A DNA stretch of 9,256 nt from Chitinophagaceae bacterium. GTDB lineage: Bacteria; Bacteroidota; Bacteroidia; Chitinophagales; Chitinophagaceae. Below the pieces are notes generated by a model. The model made no database searches, had not been told where the DNA came from, and saw only the letters and a program-made list of their open reading frames with translations. The position numbers and the translations under genes are program-made. The DNA lies in assembly GCA_003167015.1 (NCBI GenBank), contig PMUF01000071.1:1-9256 (forward strand). The letters run 5' to 3'. Below are positions 1-7,293 of this stretch, piece after piece. The stretch's first letter is position 1, and each line of letters starts with the position of its first letter.

Positions 1-1062
1 GCCGATCTCGACGGCGATGGCGACCTGGACCTCTTCATCGGGGGAAGAGTGGTGACAGGTAAATATCCGTTCTCCCCCGGCAGCAAGATCCTGCTCAATG
101 ATGGCAAAGGCCATTTTACCGATGCCACCAGCAAGATCGCCCCGGCCCTCGATAGCCTGGGAATGGTCACCGATGCCGTATGGATCGACCTGAACAACGA
201 CAAACGCCCCGACCTCGTCGTCGTCGGGGAATGGATGCCCGTTAAGGTATTCCTCAACAAAAGCGGCCTAGCCGCCGCAACCAGCGCCGGATCGACCAGC
301 CCCGCCGTCGCGCTCTCATCCGTTCACCTGCAAGACGCCTCGTCCCAATACATCCGCTTTCCCTCCACCGGTTGGTGGAACCGCATCGCCGTCGCCGACC
401 TCGATGGCGACGGCCGCCCCGATCTGATCCTCGGCAACCAGGGGCTCAACAACCAGTTTACCGCCAACCCGCAACATCCGCTCACCCTCTACTACAAGGA
501 CTTCAACAAAAACGGCACGATCGACCCCATCTTTTGTTATTATATCGGCGGCATCTCCTATCCCGCCGCATCCCGGGATGACCTCACCGCCGAGGTTCCC
601 TCGCTGAAAAAGAAATTCCTCGAATACCATACCTATGCCGATGCTACCATCCACGATCTTTTTTCTCCGGAACAGTTGAAAGACGCCGGCCCGCTTACCG
701 CAGAGACCCTTTCTACCGTCTGGCTGCAGAACAAAGGTGATTCCGGCTTCACACTCCGGTCCTTGCCCCTCGAGGCACAATACGGACCCGTTGAGGCCAT
801 TGCAGCAACCGATATCGACGGCGACGGCCATCCCGACCTGGTCCTGGCGGGGGGCAACCAGTGGACACGCATCCGCTTTGGCCGTTTCCGGGCCAGCCAC
901 GGCATCCTTCTCCTGAATGACGGCAAAGGAAATTTCCGCTATGTGCCGCAGGATCGCAGCGGTCTTCAGCTGCGCGATGATGTGCGGGATGTGAAGGATC
1001 TCGGCGGTAAAAAATTGATTTTTGGTGTCAATGACGGACCTGCACGTATCTATACTTATTAA
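1..1062 (+). CDS. VCBS/FG-GAP repeat protein, 3' part (5' end outside window)
   Basis: The reading frame is open from base 1 and ends at TAA 1060-1062, so this is the C-terminal 353 residues of a larger protein; the first in-frame ATG at 49 lies inside a repeat and is not the real start. Calcium-loop-type motifs recur: DLDGDGDLDL near visible residue 2, a degenerate DLNNDKRPDL near 63, DLDGDGRPDL near 134, DFNKNGTIDP near 167 and DIDGDGHPDL near 271. Such D-x-D-G-D-G loops followed by hydrophobic strands are typical of FG-GAP/VCBS beta-propeller blades. In Bacteroidota, large proteins of this type are usually exported and often sit near SusC/SusD-like outer-membrane genes; none is visible here. 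The signal peptide and any C-terminal-domain partner lie outside or are absent. The specific ligand or role is unknown. The next gene starts 2 nt downstream, suggesting co-transcription. Confidence 0.9.
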   Translation, partial: ADLDGDGDLDLFIGGRVVTGKYPFSPGSKILLNDGKGHFTDATSKIAPALDSLGMVTDAVWIDLNNDKRPDLVVVGEWMPVKVFLNKSGLAAATSAGSTSPAVALSSVHLQDASSQYIRFPSTGWWNRIAVADLDGDGRPDLILGNQGLNNQFTANPQHPLTLYYKDFNKNGTIDPIFCYYIGGISYPAASRDDLTAEVPSLKKKFLEYHTYADATIHDLFSPEQLKDAGPLTAETLSTVWLQNKGDSGFTLRSLPLEAQYGPVEAIAATDIDGDGHPDLVLAGGNQWTRIRFGRFRASHGILLLNDGKGNFRYVPQDRSGLQLRDDVRDVKDLGGKKLIFGVNDGPARIYTY

Positions 1063-1064
1063 CT

Positions 1065-1811
1065 ATGTCTAAATCATTCGACCATAAGGTGGGGATCGTG
1101 ACCGGCGCCGCCAGTGGCCTGGGCCGGGCCATCGCTAAAAAATTATCGGCGGAGGGGGCGTCCCTCGCTCTCTTCGATCTGAATACGGACGAACTGAACG
1201 CCACTCAAAACGTCCTGACCGGCCGCAGCGCAACCTATATCGTCGATATTACCAATGAATCAGCGGTCAGGGAAGCTATAAGCAATGTGGCGGAAACATT
1301 TGGCCGGATAGATCTGCTGATCAACAGCGCAGGGATCACTGGCAAGACCAATCTCAAAAGCCACGAAACCGCCACAGAAGATCTGCTCTCCGTGTTCAAC
1401 GTGAACTTTATAGGCTCTTACCTGACCTCCAAATACGTATTGCCCGTCATGCTCCGAAATAACTATGGCCGCATCCTGCACATGGCTTCCATCGCCGGCA
1501 AGGAAGGCAATGCCGGAATGCTGGCTTACTCCGCTTCCAAAGCGGCTGTCATAGGAATGACCAAGGTGCAGGGTAAAGAATATGCCGGTACGGGCATCAC
1601 GATAAATGCCCTTGCCCCGGCAGTGATCAGGACCGCCCTCGTCGATGCCATGCCGGAAGAGCAGGTGAAGTATATGACTGATAAAATACCCATGCAGCGC
1701 TGTGGGACACTCGAAGAAGCCGCCAATCATGCGGCATTTATCGTGTCGGAGCAAAACAGCTTCACTACGGGATTTACCTTCGACCTCTCGGGAGGCAGGG
1801 CCACCTATTGA
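1065..1811 (+). CDS. SDR family NAD(P)-dependent oxidoreductase, FabG-like
   Basis: A complete 248-residue classical short-chain dehydrogenase, the usual length for the family. It has the cofactor motif TGAASGLG (13-20), an acidic residue (Asp38) ending the second strand, which favours NAD over NADP, NSAG (87-90, a variant of NNAG), and the catalytic set Ser142, Tyr155 and Lys159 within YSASK. The C-terminal stretch around FTTGFTFDLSGGRATY resembles FabG-like sugar-acid dehydrogenases, such as those acting on 2-keto-3-deoxy-rhamnonate or -fuconate. That resemblance is from memory and would need a database search. The ATG lies 2 nt after the VCBS stop, and the next dehydrogenase begins 7 nt after this stop, so the genes probably share a transcript. 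A role in fatty-acid synthesis is less likely because no fab genes are adjacent. Confidence 0.93.
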   Translation: MSKSFDHKVGIVTGAASGLGRAIAKKLSAEGASLALFDLNTDELNATQNVLTGRSATYIVDITNESAVREAISNVAETFGRIDLLINSAGITGKTNLKSHETATEDLLSVFNVNFIGSYLTSKYVLPVMLRNNYGRILHMASIAGKEGNAGMLAYSASKAAVIGMTKVQGKEYAGTGITINALAPAVIRTALVDAMPEEQVKYMTDKIPMQRCGTLEEAANHAAFIVSEQNSFTTGFTFDLSGGRATY

Positions 1812-1818
1812 TAATTTT

Positions 1819-2808
1819 ATGACAGCAGAACCAATCGATACAAAAACATTGCCCGTAGGAGTCGTAGGACTGGGCCTGATGGGGTGCAGCATCACTACCT
1901 GCCTGCTGATAGCCGGGCATCCCGTGGTCGCCGTGGCCCCCATACCCGCCGATCTGACCCACGCCGAAAAAAGAGTGCGGGAACATCTCCAAAGATCAGA
2001 ATCGGCCGGGCTGATTACCCACCCTCCCGCATACTATCTGTCCGGCCTTAGCATCACGGAAGACTACGCCCTTTTAAAGGACTGTCGCCTCGTCATCGAA
2101 TGCACCGTCGAAAACATGGATATCAAAGCAGCCGTCTATGCGAAGATCGAGTCGGTCATCGACGAAAATGCCATTCTGACCTCCAATACATCGGCTATCC
2201 CCATCAGCATATTACAGGCACATACCACCCACCCCACCCGCTTTTTCGGCCTGCATTGGGCCGAACCATCCCACACGACCCGGTTCCTGGAGATCATTTG
2301 CGGAGAATCGAGCAATGTGGCCCTCGGCGAATATCTCTATACCATCGCGCACTATTGGGGCAAGGAACCAACCCTGGTGAGAAAGGATATCCGCGGATTC
2401 ATCACCAACCGCCTCATGTATGCGATGTACAGAGAGGCCTTTCATTTGGTCGAACACGGCTATGCCTCCGTTGAGGATGTGGACAGAGCCTGCCGCAACA
2501 ATGCCGGTTACTGGATGACCCTGGTAGGCGTGTTCCGGTGGATGGACCTGACAGGCATCGCAGCCTACCACAATGTGATGAAAGATCTCTTCCCTACGCT
2601 CAGCAACAGTACCGAAGTGCCCAAACTCATCGACGACATCGTAAAAGCCGGCGGCAGAGGCGTCGCCAATGCCAGGGGATTCTATGATTATACGCCCGAA
2701 GAAGCAAGGCTTTGGGAAGAGACATTTACCGAATTCAGCTACGAGATAAGACAGCTGGCCCTGAAATATCCCGCCGACGTTGTAAAAAGAAAAATGAAAA
2801 AAGACTAA
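1819..2808 (+). CDS. 3-hydroxyacyl-CoA dehydrogenase family protein
   Basis: A cytosolic NAD-dependent dehydrogenase of 329 residues with the two-domain plan of the 3HCDH family. The N-terminal Rossmann motif is GLGLMG (17-22). The catalytic set known from 3-hydroxyacyl-CoA dehydrogenases is present with near-correct spacing: Ser125 (in NTSAI), His146, Glu158 and Asn197 (in GFITN). The C-terminal helical domain ends with a GFYDY-type motif (287-291). The segment after the catalytic His reads HWAEP where acyl-CoA enzymes usually have HFFNP, and the usual GP-D-GLD region is altered. This suggests a substrate other than a standard acyl-CoA; carnitine or gulonate dehydrogenases are relatives with similar folds. 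The frame is open upstream to an ATG at 1702, but that would overlap the SDR by over 100 nt, and residues before 1819 are not family-like. ATG 1819 is preferred. It converges on the next gene with an 11-nt gap. Confidence 0.9.
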   Translation: MTAEPIDTKTLPVGVVGLGLMGCSITTCLLIAGHPVVAVAPIPADLTHAEKRVREHLQRSESAGLITHPPAYYLSGLSITEDYALLKDCRLVIECTVENMDIKAAVYAKIESVIDENAILTSNTSAIPISILQAHTTHPTRFFGLHWAEPSHTTRFLEIICGESSNVALGEYLYTIAHYWGKEPTLVRKDIRGFITNRLMYAMYREAFHLVEHGYASVEDVDRACRNNAGYWMTLVGVFRWMDLTGIAAYHNVMKDLFPTLSNSTEVPKLIDDIVKAGGRGVANARGFYDYTPEEARLWEETFTEFSYEIRQLALKYPADVVKRKMKKD

Positions 2809-2819
2809 CCCAAAGCCCC

Positions 2820-3593
2820 CTAGTCCGATACGCCATACCTCTCAACCACATTCATCGCCGCCCGGTCTGCAAAGATGGCCTCCAGCGACTGCCCGGAAAT
2901 GTCGACCTGCAGGTTGGCCGTCACGCCAAAGCCCACCACATCCCCACCTCCTTTCACAAGCCCCTCAAAAACAGTGTCACAGAACTCCTCCAACGACGCG
3001 CCGTGTTCCGATCCGGGCCCAGCCAGTGTCGTCCGGACAGCCGGTGGAATTAATTCGACCACCCGGCATTGTGTAGCCGCCAGCGAATGGCGCAAGGTCA
3101 TGGTATAACTGTGCAGCGCAGCCTTACTCGCGCTATACACCGGTGCGAACACCTGCGGAATATATGCACCGCCGGAAGTTACATTCACGATAAGGCCGGA
3201 TTTTCCTTCTTGGATCAGCAACGGGATCAGCAAATGGTTGAGGTGCACTGGACCCGAAAACAACGTGTCGATCTCAGCCTGGCTCTCCTGCCAGGGAGCA
3301 CGATCCGCCGCCAGCGCTACTCGCCTTTGAAAACCCGCATTATTGATGACCACCGTAAGTCCGGGCATAGTCTCCGCCAGATGAGCTGCCAGTTTCTCCC
3401 GCTCTGTCGCTACGCTTATATCATTGACATAAGTCCTTAGCCCCGGCAGCCCGGCAGCCGCTGTTCTCAATTTGTCAGGATGACGCCCCGTAACCAATAC
3501 CTGACCTCCCGCAGCCAGTATGCGCGCGGCCAGGCCACGCCCGATACCCTCGCTCCCTCCTGTGATCAACACGTCTTTACCTTTAAAATCCAT
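2820..3593 (-). CDS. SDR family oxidoreductase, DltE-like
   Basis: A complete 257-residue short-chain dehydrogenase. It shows TGGSEGIG (11-18), NNAG (84-87), Ser140 and the YSASK motif with Tyr153 and Lys157. The second strand ends TGRHPDK, with Arg37 where an NADP phosphate would bind, so NADPH is the likely cofactor. The sequence after NNAG (GFQRRVAL) and the overall pattern resemble the COG3967 DltE group. That group is named after a lipoteichoic-acid locus gene, but no dlt genes are here and Bacteroidota lack lipoteichoic acid, so the name should not be read as function. The frame allows an earlier ATG at 3635, but a candidate -7 element at 3617-3624 would fall inside that extension and the family motif begins right after the 3593 ATG. 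It is divergent from the small AraC-type gene, its likely regulator. Confidence 0.92.
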   Translation of the reverse strand: MDFKGKDVLITGGSEGIGRGLAARILAAGGQVLVTGRHPDKLRTAAAGLPGLRTYVNDISVATEREKLAAHLAETMPGLTVVINNAGFQRRVALAADRAPWQESQAEIDTLFSGPVHLNHLLIPLLIQEGKSGLIVNVTSGGAYIPQVFAPVYSASKAALHSYTMTLRHSLAATQCRVVELIPPAVRTTLAGPGSEHGASLEEFCDTVFEGLVKGGGDVVGFGVTANLQVDISGQSLEAIFADRAAMNVVERYGVSD

Positions 3594-3616
3594 AACATTA
3601 TATTTTAGTTGAAAGA

Positions 3617-3624
3617 CAAAGATA
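3617..3624 (-). promoter_or_regulatory. Candidate -7 element for the DltE-like SDR
   Basis: On the minus strand this reads TATCTTTG, an exact match to the Bacteroidota -7 consensus TAnnTTTG, 23 nt before the ATG at 3593. No clear TTG -33 element sits at the usual 19-21 nt spacing, so the site may depend on an activator or be a chance match. It supports the downstream ATG as the start. Confidence 0.45.
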
Positions 3625-3663
3625 GACGGACCCAATGGCTGAAAATGGTCATGATTTAAGTAT

Positions 3664-3671
3664 TACCTTTG
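3664..3671 (+). promoter_or_regulatory. Candidate -7 element for the small AraC-type regulator
   Basis: The plus strand reads TACCTTTG, an exact match to TAnnTTTG, 52 nt upstream of the ATG at 3724. This implies a 5' leader of about 45 nt. A good -33 TTG is missing at the expected distance. Together with the opposite element at 3617-3624 it makes a back-to-back pair whose -7 boxes are about 40 bp apart. Confidence 0.4.
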
Positions 3672-3723
3672 CTTCACCGGCTTATCGCCGGTCTGACCAC
3701 CGTCCCGGCCAACTTACTCAACC

Positions 3724-4098
3724 ATGAATAAGCCCGATAAAAAACGAGCCGATCAGTTAAAAGACCAGTATGTCAGTCTGATAGACCGCCATTTGCAGGA
3801 TCTTGTGCACAACAAGGCCGAAGACATGCATGAAATCGAAGATTTTGCCAGGCAGATGTTCATCCATCCCATTCATCTAAGCAACACAATTAAGGCGGCG
3901 ACCGGCGAATCTGCCTGCAGTATCTACCAGTATAAAATCCTGGCCGTCGCTCAGCAACTATTAGCCGACCCCGCTCGCTCCATCAGAGATATCAGCCTCA
4001 CCCTCACCTTCGAGCCCTCGCAATTTGTCAAATGGTTCAAAAGGTTTACAGGATTGACGCCTTCTCAATACCGGCGCCTCAACCGGCATCCCGCATAG
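3724..4098 (+). CDS. Short AraC-type helix-turn-helix regulator (DNA-binding domain only)
   Basis: A 124-residue protein made almost wholly of an AraC/XylS DNA-binding domain. The first helix-turn-helix lies near residues 36-58 (EIEDFARQMFIHPIHLSNTI) and the second near 87-108. The family signature is clear at 101-118 (FVKWFKRFTGLTPSQYRR). The N-terminal 30 residues are charged and helical-looking. No cupin or other sensor domain is present, whereas typical AraC proteins are around 280-300 residues, so it either binds DNA without a fused sensor or is controlled by expression level. It is divergent from the DltE-like SDR with 130 bp between them, the classic arrangement for a regulator of its neighbour. 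Shorter stand-alone AraC domains of this type (SoxS/MarA-like in size) are known. The start is the first ATG of a frame with full domain coverage. Confidence 0.88.
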   Translation: MNKPDKKRADQLKDQYVSLIDRHLQDLVHNKAEDMHEIEDFARQMFIHPIHLSNTIKAATGESACSIYQYKILAVAQQLLADPARSIRDISLTLTFEPSQFVKWFKRFTGLTPSQYRRLNRHPA

Positions 4099-4129
4099 CC
4101 CATACCTCTGCATCCTCCCGCACAGAGCT

Positions 4130-4220
4130 TTCGCTTCGAACTTCGCCCGAACTTCGTCCCTCGTTCGGTCTCGTTCGTACCCTTCGCTTCGCTCGGGTAT
4201 ATCGGCCGCGCCCTCGCGCG
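4130..4220. repeat. TTCG-rich, hairpin-prone intergenic tract
   Basis: The gap between the AraC-type gene and the permease (4099-4343) holds eight copies of TTCG between 4130 and 4191, several spaced 9-11 nt. It includes a short direct repeat (CGAACTTCG, overlapping 4137-4145 and GAACTTCG at 4149-4156). Inverted pairs are CCGAAC 4147-4152 with GTTCGG 4163-4168 (10-nt loop), ACCC 4179-4182 with GGGT 4195-4198, and CGCGC 4207-4211 with GCGCG 4216-4220 (4-nt loop). No T-run follows, so it is not a standard intrinsic terminator. The rest of the gap shows no good TAnnTTTG promoter and no convincing small gene. It may be an extragenic palindrome-like element or a folded leader of the permease mRNA. 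Confidence 0.5.
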
Positions 4221-4343
4221 TCCTCTCCCCAAAACCGTGCGCCGCCTGTATCGAAACCGGACAACCCCCGCCCATCGCAGGATTATAACAGTTTGAACCC
4301 TAATCGCTTAAAAACATGGCATTTTTCTCGCTGCATTCCCGGC

Positions 4344-6773
4344 ATGATCCCCAATTACCTCAAAACAGCCTGGCGCAACTGGAAAAAGAACAAGGGTTTC
4401 TTCACCCTCAATTTTGTCGGCCTTTACGTCAGCGTCATCTCCTCTATCCTTATCGCCCTGCTTATCTTCCATGAAACCAGCTTCGACCGCTCCGGGGACA
4501 AAGGATTGGCTGTCTATCGGGTAGTCGACCAGCAAACCTCGCCCAATGGCAAGGACTATACCGCAGTGACGCCTTATCCCCTCGCCACCGCCATGAGGAC
4601 GGCCATGCCTGACCAGGCCCTCATCTCACAAATAGACTTCGAAAAAGACGTCGTCTTCACCGTCGACAATAAAAATTTCAAGGAAACCAACGTCGTCCTT
4701 GCCGATTCAGTATTTCCCCGGCTGTTTCCGCTCACAGTAAAAGAAGGTAGTATCGAAAGGGCCTTCTCCGAACCCGGATTTGCCGTGCTGACACAAAGCG
4801 CAGCCACCCGCTACTTTGGCAAAGAATCCCCTATAGGGAAAAAGATCCGATTCGCAGGGCTCATGGACCTTCAGGTCGCAGCCGTCGTGCAGGACGCTCC
4901 ATCCAACACACATTTGCCTTATCATGTGCTGATACCCTATCTTTCCATGAATGCCCAGCTTATCGGGGGTTTCTCCCTCGATCGATGGGGAATGCACGCC
5001 AACGGTTTCGTGTATATCGGCCTGCCCGGCCAGGACCAGGTCAACCGAACGGAGACCATCCTCCGCACCATCGCAGACCAGCACGTCAACAACCAAAGTA
5101 AAGGCGTTACGGTGCGTTATCGCCTGCAATCCTTACCCGACATCCATTATGACCAGCTTTACGCGGCCAGCAACCCTACCTATACCATCAATTACAACTA
5201 TCTCTACCTCATCGGAGCCATCGGCCTGTTCCTCATCCTGGCCGCCTGCGTCAACTATACCAACCTCTCGACAGCGCTGGCCATCCGCAAATCAAAGGAA
5301 GTCGGCGTCAGAAAGACAATGGGCGCAACTCGCTCTCAACTGATCAGGCAATTTTTTGCCGAAACTTTTCTGATGACGGCCCTCGTCATCATTGCCGCCG
5401 CGTTATCCGTTCGTCTCTTTATCCCGCTGCTCAATACGCTGCTCGATAAAAACATTCCCCTTAGCTGGCTGAATGGTCAAAGCCTTGCCCTTTTAACGGC
5501 GCTTTGGGTCAGCGTCAGCCTTTTTGCCGGTGTATACCCGGCCCTGGTCCTTTCCGGGTTTAACCCCATCACTGCCCTCAAAAGCAAGACCACCACTCCC
5601 GGCGCATCCGTTCTCTTACTAAGAAGAGGGCTCGTGGTCTTCCAGTTCGTCACCGCCCAGATCCTTATCATTGCCGTGATCGTCGTCGCCAAGCAGATGA
5701 ACTACGTCCGGTCAACACCACTCGGTTTTAATAAGGCGCAGGTCGTAGATATCAGCCTGGACGACAATAAGACCGAGAACCTGCGGCTGCTGCACGATCA
5801 GTTCTCCGCTATCCCCGGTGTGCAAAGCGTCAGCCTTTCGGTCGGCGCGCCGGTTTCGGACAACCGCATCGGCACAGGCTTCAACCTGCGCGAGAAATAT
5901 AAGAGCGAAGAGATACAAGGGGCAGTGAAAGCAGCCGATAAGAACTATTTGAACACCTATGGATTGCAACTGCTGGCAGGCCGCTGGTTCGACGATCAGG
6001 ACGAAAACAAGATCGCCCCGACGATCCCCGACAGTCTCCGTCAGTACGCATTCGTATTGAACGAGACCGCTGTCCGGTCACTTGGCTTCAAATCACCACA
6101 GGACGCCCTGGGAAAATATGTCACTTTCGGCTTGAATGATATTTCAGCACCGGTGATCGGTGTCGTAAAAGATTACCACGTCTCGTCCCTGCACGAGGCC
6201 TTAAAACCCGTGCTGATGATCGAATTCCCTCCCTTTTATTACAACGCCGGCATCCGGCTGGCGCCGGGCTATTCCGCCGCTACCTTGTCGGCCCTTGAAA
6301 AGGTATGGACCACCGTCTATCCCCATGGCATGTATGAGGCTAACTTCCTCGACGAAAAGGTCGCCGCCCAATACAAGGACGACCGGCAGACACAGCAGCT
6401 GTTCTACATCTTCACGTCCATCGCTGTCATCATCAATATACTGGGGCTCGTCGGCCTGCTGTCCTTCGTCATCCAACAGAAGTCGAAAGAAGTTAGTATC
6501 CGCAAAGTGCTGGGCGCCTCTCTCGGGAATATCTCTTTCATCCTGTCAAAAGATTTTTTACGGCTGTGCCTGATCGCCTTCCTGATCGCAGGACCGGTAG
6601 CCGGTATTTTCATGCATCGCTGGCTGGATGATTTTGCCTATCGTACCGATCTTAGCTGGTGGGTTTTCCCGGCCGCAATAGGCACCACCCTCTTCGTCAC
6701 CTGCGTAGCCATCGGCCTGCAGACACTCCGCGCAGCACTGGCGAACCCGATAAATAGCCTAAGGGCGGACTAG
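4344..6773 (+). CDS. ABC transporter permease, FtsX/MacB family (two-module type)
   Basis: An inner-membrane protein of 809 residues with duplicated MacB_PCD plus FtsX modules. The first membrane helix is about 19-42, followed by a periplasmic domain to about 280. Three helices follow at about 286-306, 340-362 and 380-402. Between the first two of these lies the cytoplasmic coupling motif KSKEVGVRKTMGA (about 316-328). Module two starts with a helix near 428-450, a second periplasmic domain to about 683, helices near 686-710, 739-757 and 771-794, and the matching motif KSKEVSIRKVLGA (about 713-725). Eight helices and this length are typical of Bacteroidota FtsX-type permeases. These usually work with a separate MacB/LolD-like ATPase, but none is adjacent, so substrate and partner are unknown. 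The frame is open upstream to 4032 inside the AraC-type gene, but that 104-residue stretch is Ser/Arg/Pro-rich and not family-like, so ATG 4344 is preferred. Confidence 0.93.
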   Translation: MIPNYLKTAWRNWKKNKGFFTLNFVGLYVSVISSILIALLIFHETSFDRSGDKGLAVYRVVDQQTSPNGKDYTAVTPYPLATAMRTAMPDQALISQIDFEKDVVFTVDNKNFKETNVVLADSVFPRLFPLTVKEGSIERAFSEPGFAVLTQSAATRYFGKESPIGKKIRFAGLMDLQVAAVVQDAPSNTHLPYHVLIPYLSMNAQLIGGFSLDRWGMHANGFVYIGLPGQDQVNRTETILRTIADQHVNNQSKGVTVRYRLQSLPDIHYDQLYAASNPTYTINYNYLYLIGAIGLFLILAACVNYTNLSTALAIRKSKEVGVRKTMGATRSQLIRQFFAETFLMTALVIIAAALSVRLFIPLLNTLLDKNIPLSWLNGQSLALLTALWVSVSLFAGVYPALVLSGFNPITALKSKTTTPGASVLLLRRGLVVFQFVTAQILIIAVIVVAKQMNYVRSTPLGFNKAQVVDISLDDNKTENLRLLHDQFSAIPGVQSVSLSVGAPVSDNRIGTGFNLREKYKSEEIQGAVKAADKNYLNTYGLQLLAGRWFDDQDENKIAPTIPDSLRQYAFVLNETAVRSLGFKSPQDALGKYVTFGLNDISAPVIGVVKDYHVSSLHEALKPVLMIEFPPFYYNAGIRLAPGYSAATLSALEKVWTTVYPHGMYEANFLDEKVAAQYKDDRQTQQLFYIFTSIAVIINILGLVGLLSFVIQQKSKEVSIRKVLGASLGNISFILSKDFLRLCLIAFLIAGPVAGIFMHRWLDDFAYRTDLSWWVFPAAIGTTLFVTCVAIGLQTLRAALANPINSLRAD

Positions 6774-6788
6774 CTATGCACATCCGCG

Positions 6789-7274
6789 CTAGTTATGCTG
6801 AATGATGGTCTCGTGCGTTAAAACGCACTTCCAGCCACCGTTCGCCCAGCGTAAAACGTCGGTTTGGCGCTCCACTACATCGAAGGATTTGCCCTGGAAC
6901 GTGCCTGAGGTCTTTACTTTCGTCGTCACCAGCGCCATATCACCGAACAGACGCACCCTGGGTTCGGACAGCTCCATTGTTTTTCGCGTCAGCACACCCG
7001 ACCTTACGCCATCGGGGAAGATAGACGGCCCCTCTCCTACGCCGCCCGTTCCGGAAATGACGGCCCAGTCCTTGTCCAGCCAGCGTGCAATTCCATCCGG
7101 GTCATTATTGCCGATTGCCTTCGCCAATGAATCGTCCGCCGCCAGAGCATTCTCCACTGTCGGCCCAACTGCAGCGTTTTCGCTGGGACCAGCCCCAAAC
7201 ATCCTGAAGGGCGTAATGAGCGTAGCCGCTATAATGATGATGACAGGCATTGTTCTCATCCCTGTTGGTTTCAT
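6789..7274 (-). CDS. Exported DUF4440/SnoaL-like (NTF2-fold) protein
   Basis: About 161 residues from the ATG at 7274. The N-terminus has a basic start and a hydrophobic run (PVIIIIAATLI), which looks like a Sec signal peptide or membrane anchor. The mature part has the pattern of the NTF2-like DUF4440 group: an N-terminal helix with a short acidic-hydrophobic repeat (ALAADDSLAKAIGNND), a DWAVISGTGG strand, then MALVTTKVKTSG, and the closing strand WKCVLTHETIIQ. The family often holds small ligands or acts as a small enzyme or binding protein; the role here is unknown. The frame also opens at a GTG at 7283, and ATGs at 7259 and 7250 would give a shorter signal, so the exact start is uncertain. 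It lies 19 nt after the RibD_C-like gene, which suggests co-transcription. It converges on the permease with 15 nt between stops. Confidence 0.83.
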   Translation of the reverse strand: MKPTGMRTMPVIIIIAATLITPFRMFGAGPSENAAVGPTVENALAADDSLAKAIGNNDPDGIARWLDKDWAVISGTGGVGEGPSIFPDGVRSGVLTRKTMELSEPRVRLFGDMALVTTKVKTSGTFQGKSFDVVERQTDVLRWANGGWKCVLTHETIIQHN

Positions 7275-7293
7275 ATGTTTCACGATTTTGATT

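Noticed and set aside
316..900. Minus-strand open frame of 194 codons opposite the VCBS gene
   Set aside because: The low-complexity Gly/Val-rich translation mirrors the DGDG repeats on the other strand. No start context or domain supports it.
1260..1943. Minus-strand open frame of 227 codons opposite the FabG-like SDR
   Set aside because: It lies opposite intact SDR and dehydrogenase genes with catalytic motifs, and shows no family features of its own.
2820..3593. Naming the minus-strand SDR dltE and inferring D-alanylation of lipoteichoic acid
   Set aside because: Only group-level resemblance is visible. No dltA-D genes are present, and the suggested host group has no lipoteichoic acid.
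4315..4343. ATG at 4315 as an alternative start for a gene upstream of the permease
   Set aside because: It is out of frame with the permease and ends at a stop after about 50 codons inside it, with no recognisable protein features.
6764..6788. Possible terminator hairpin (GCGGA/TCCGC) after the permease
   Set aside because: The stem is only 5 bp with a 13-nt loop, and no T-run follows on either strand.
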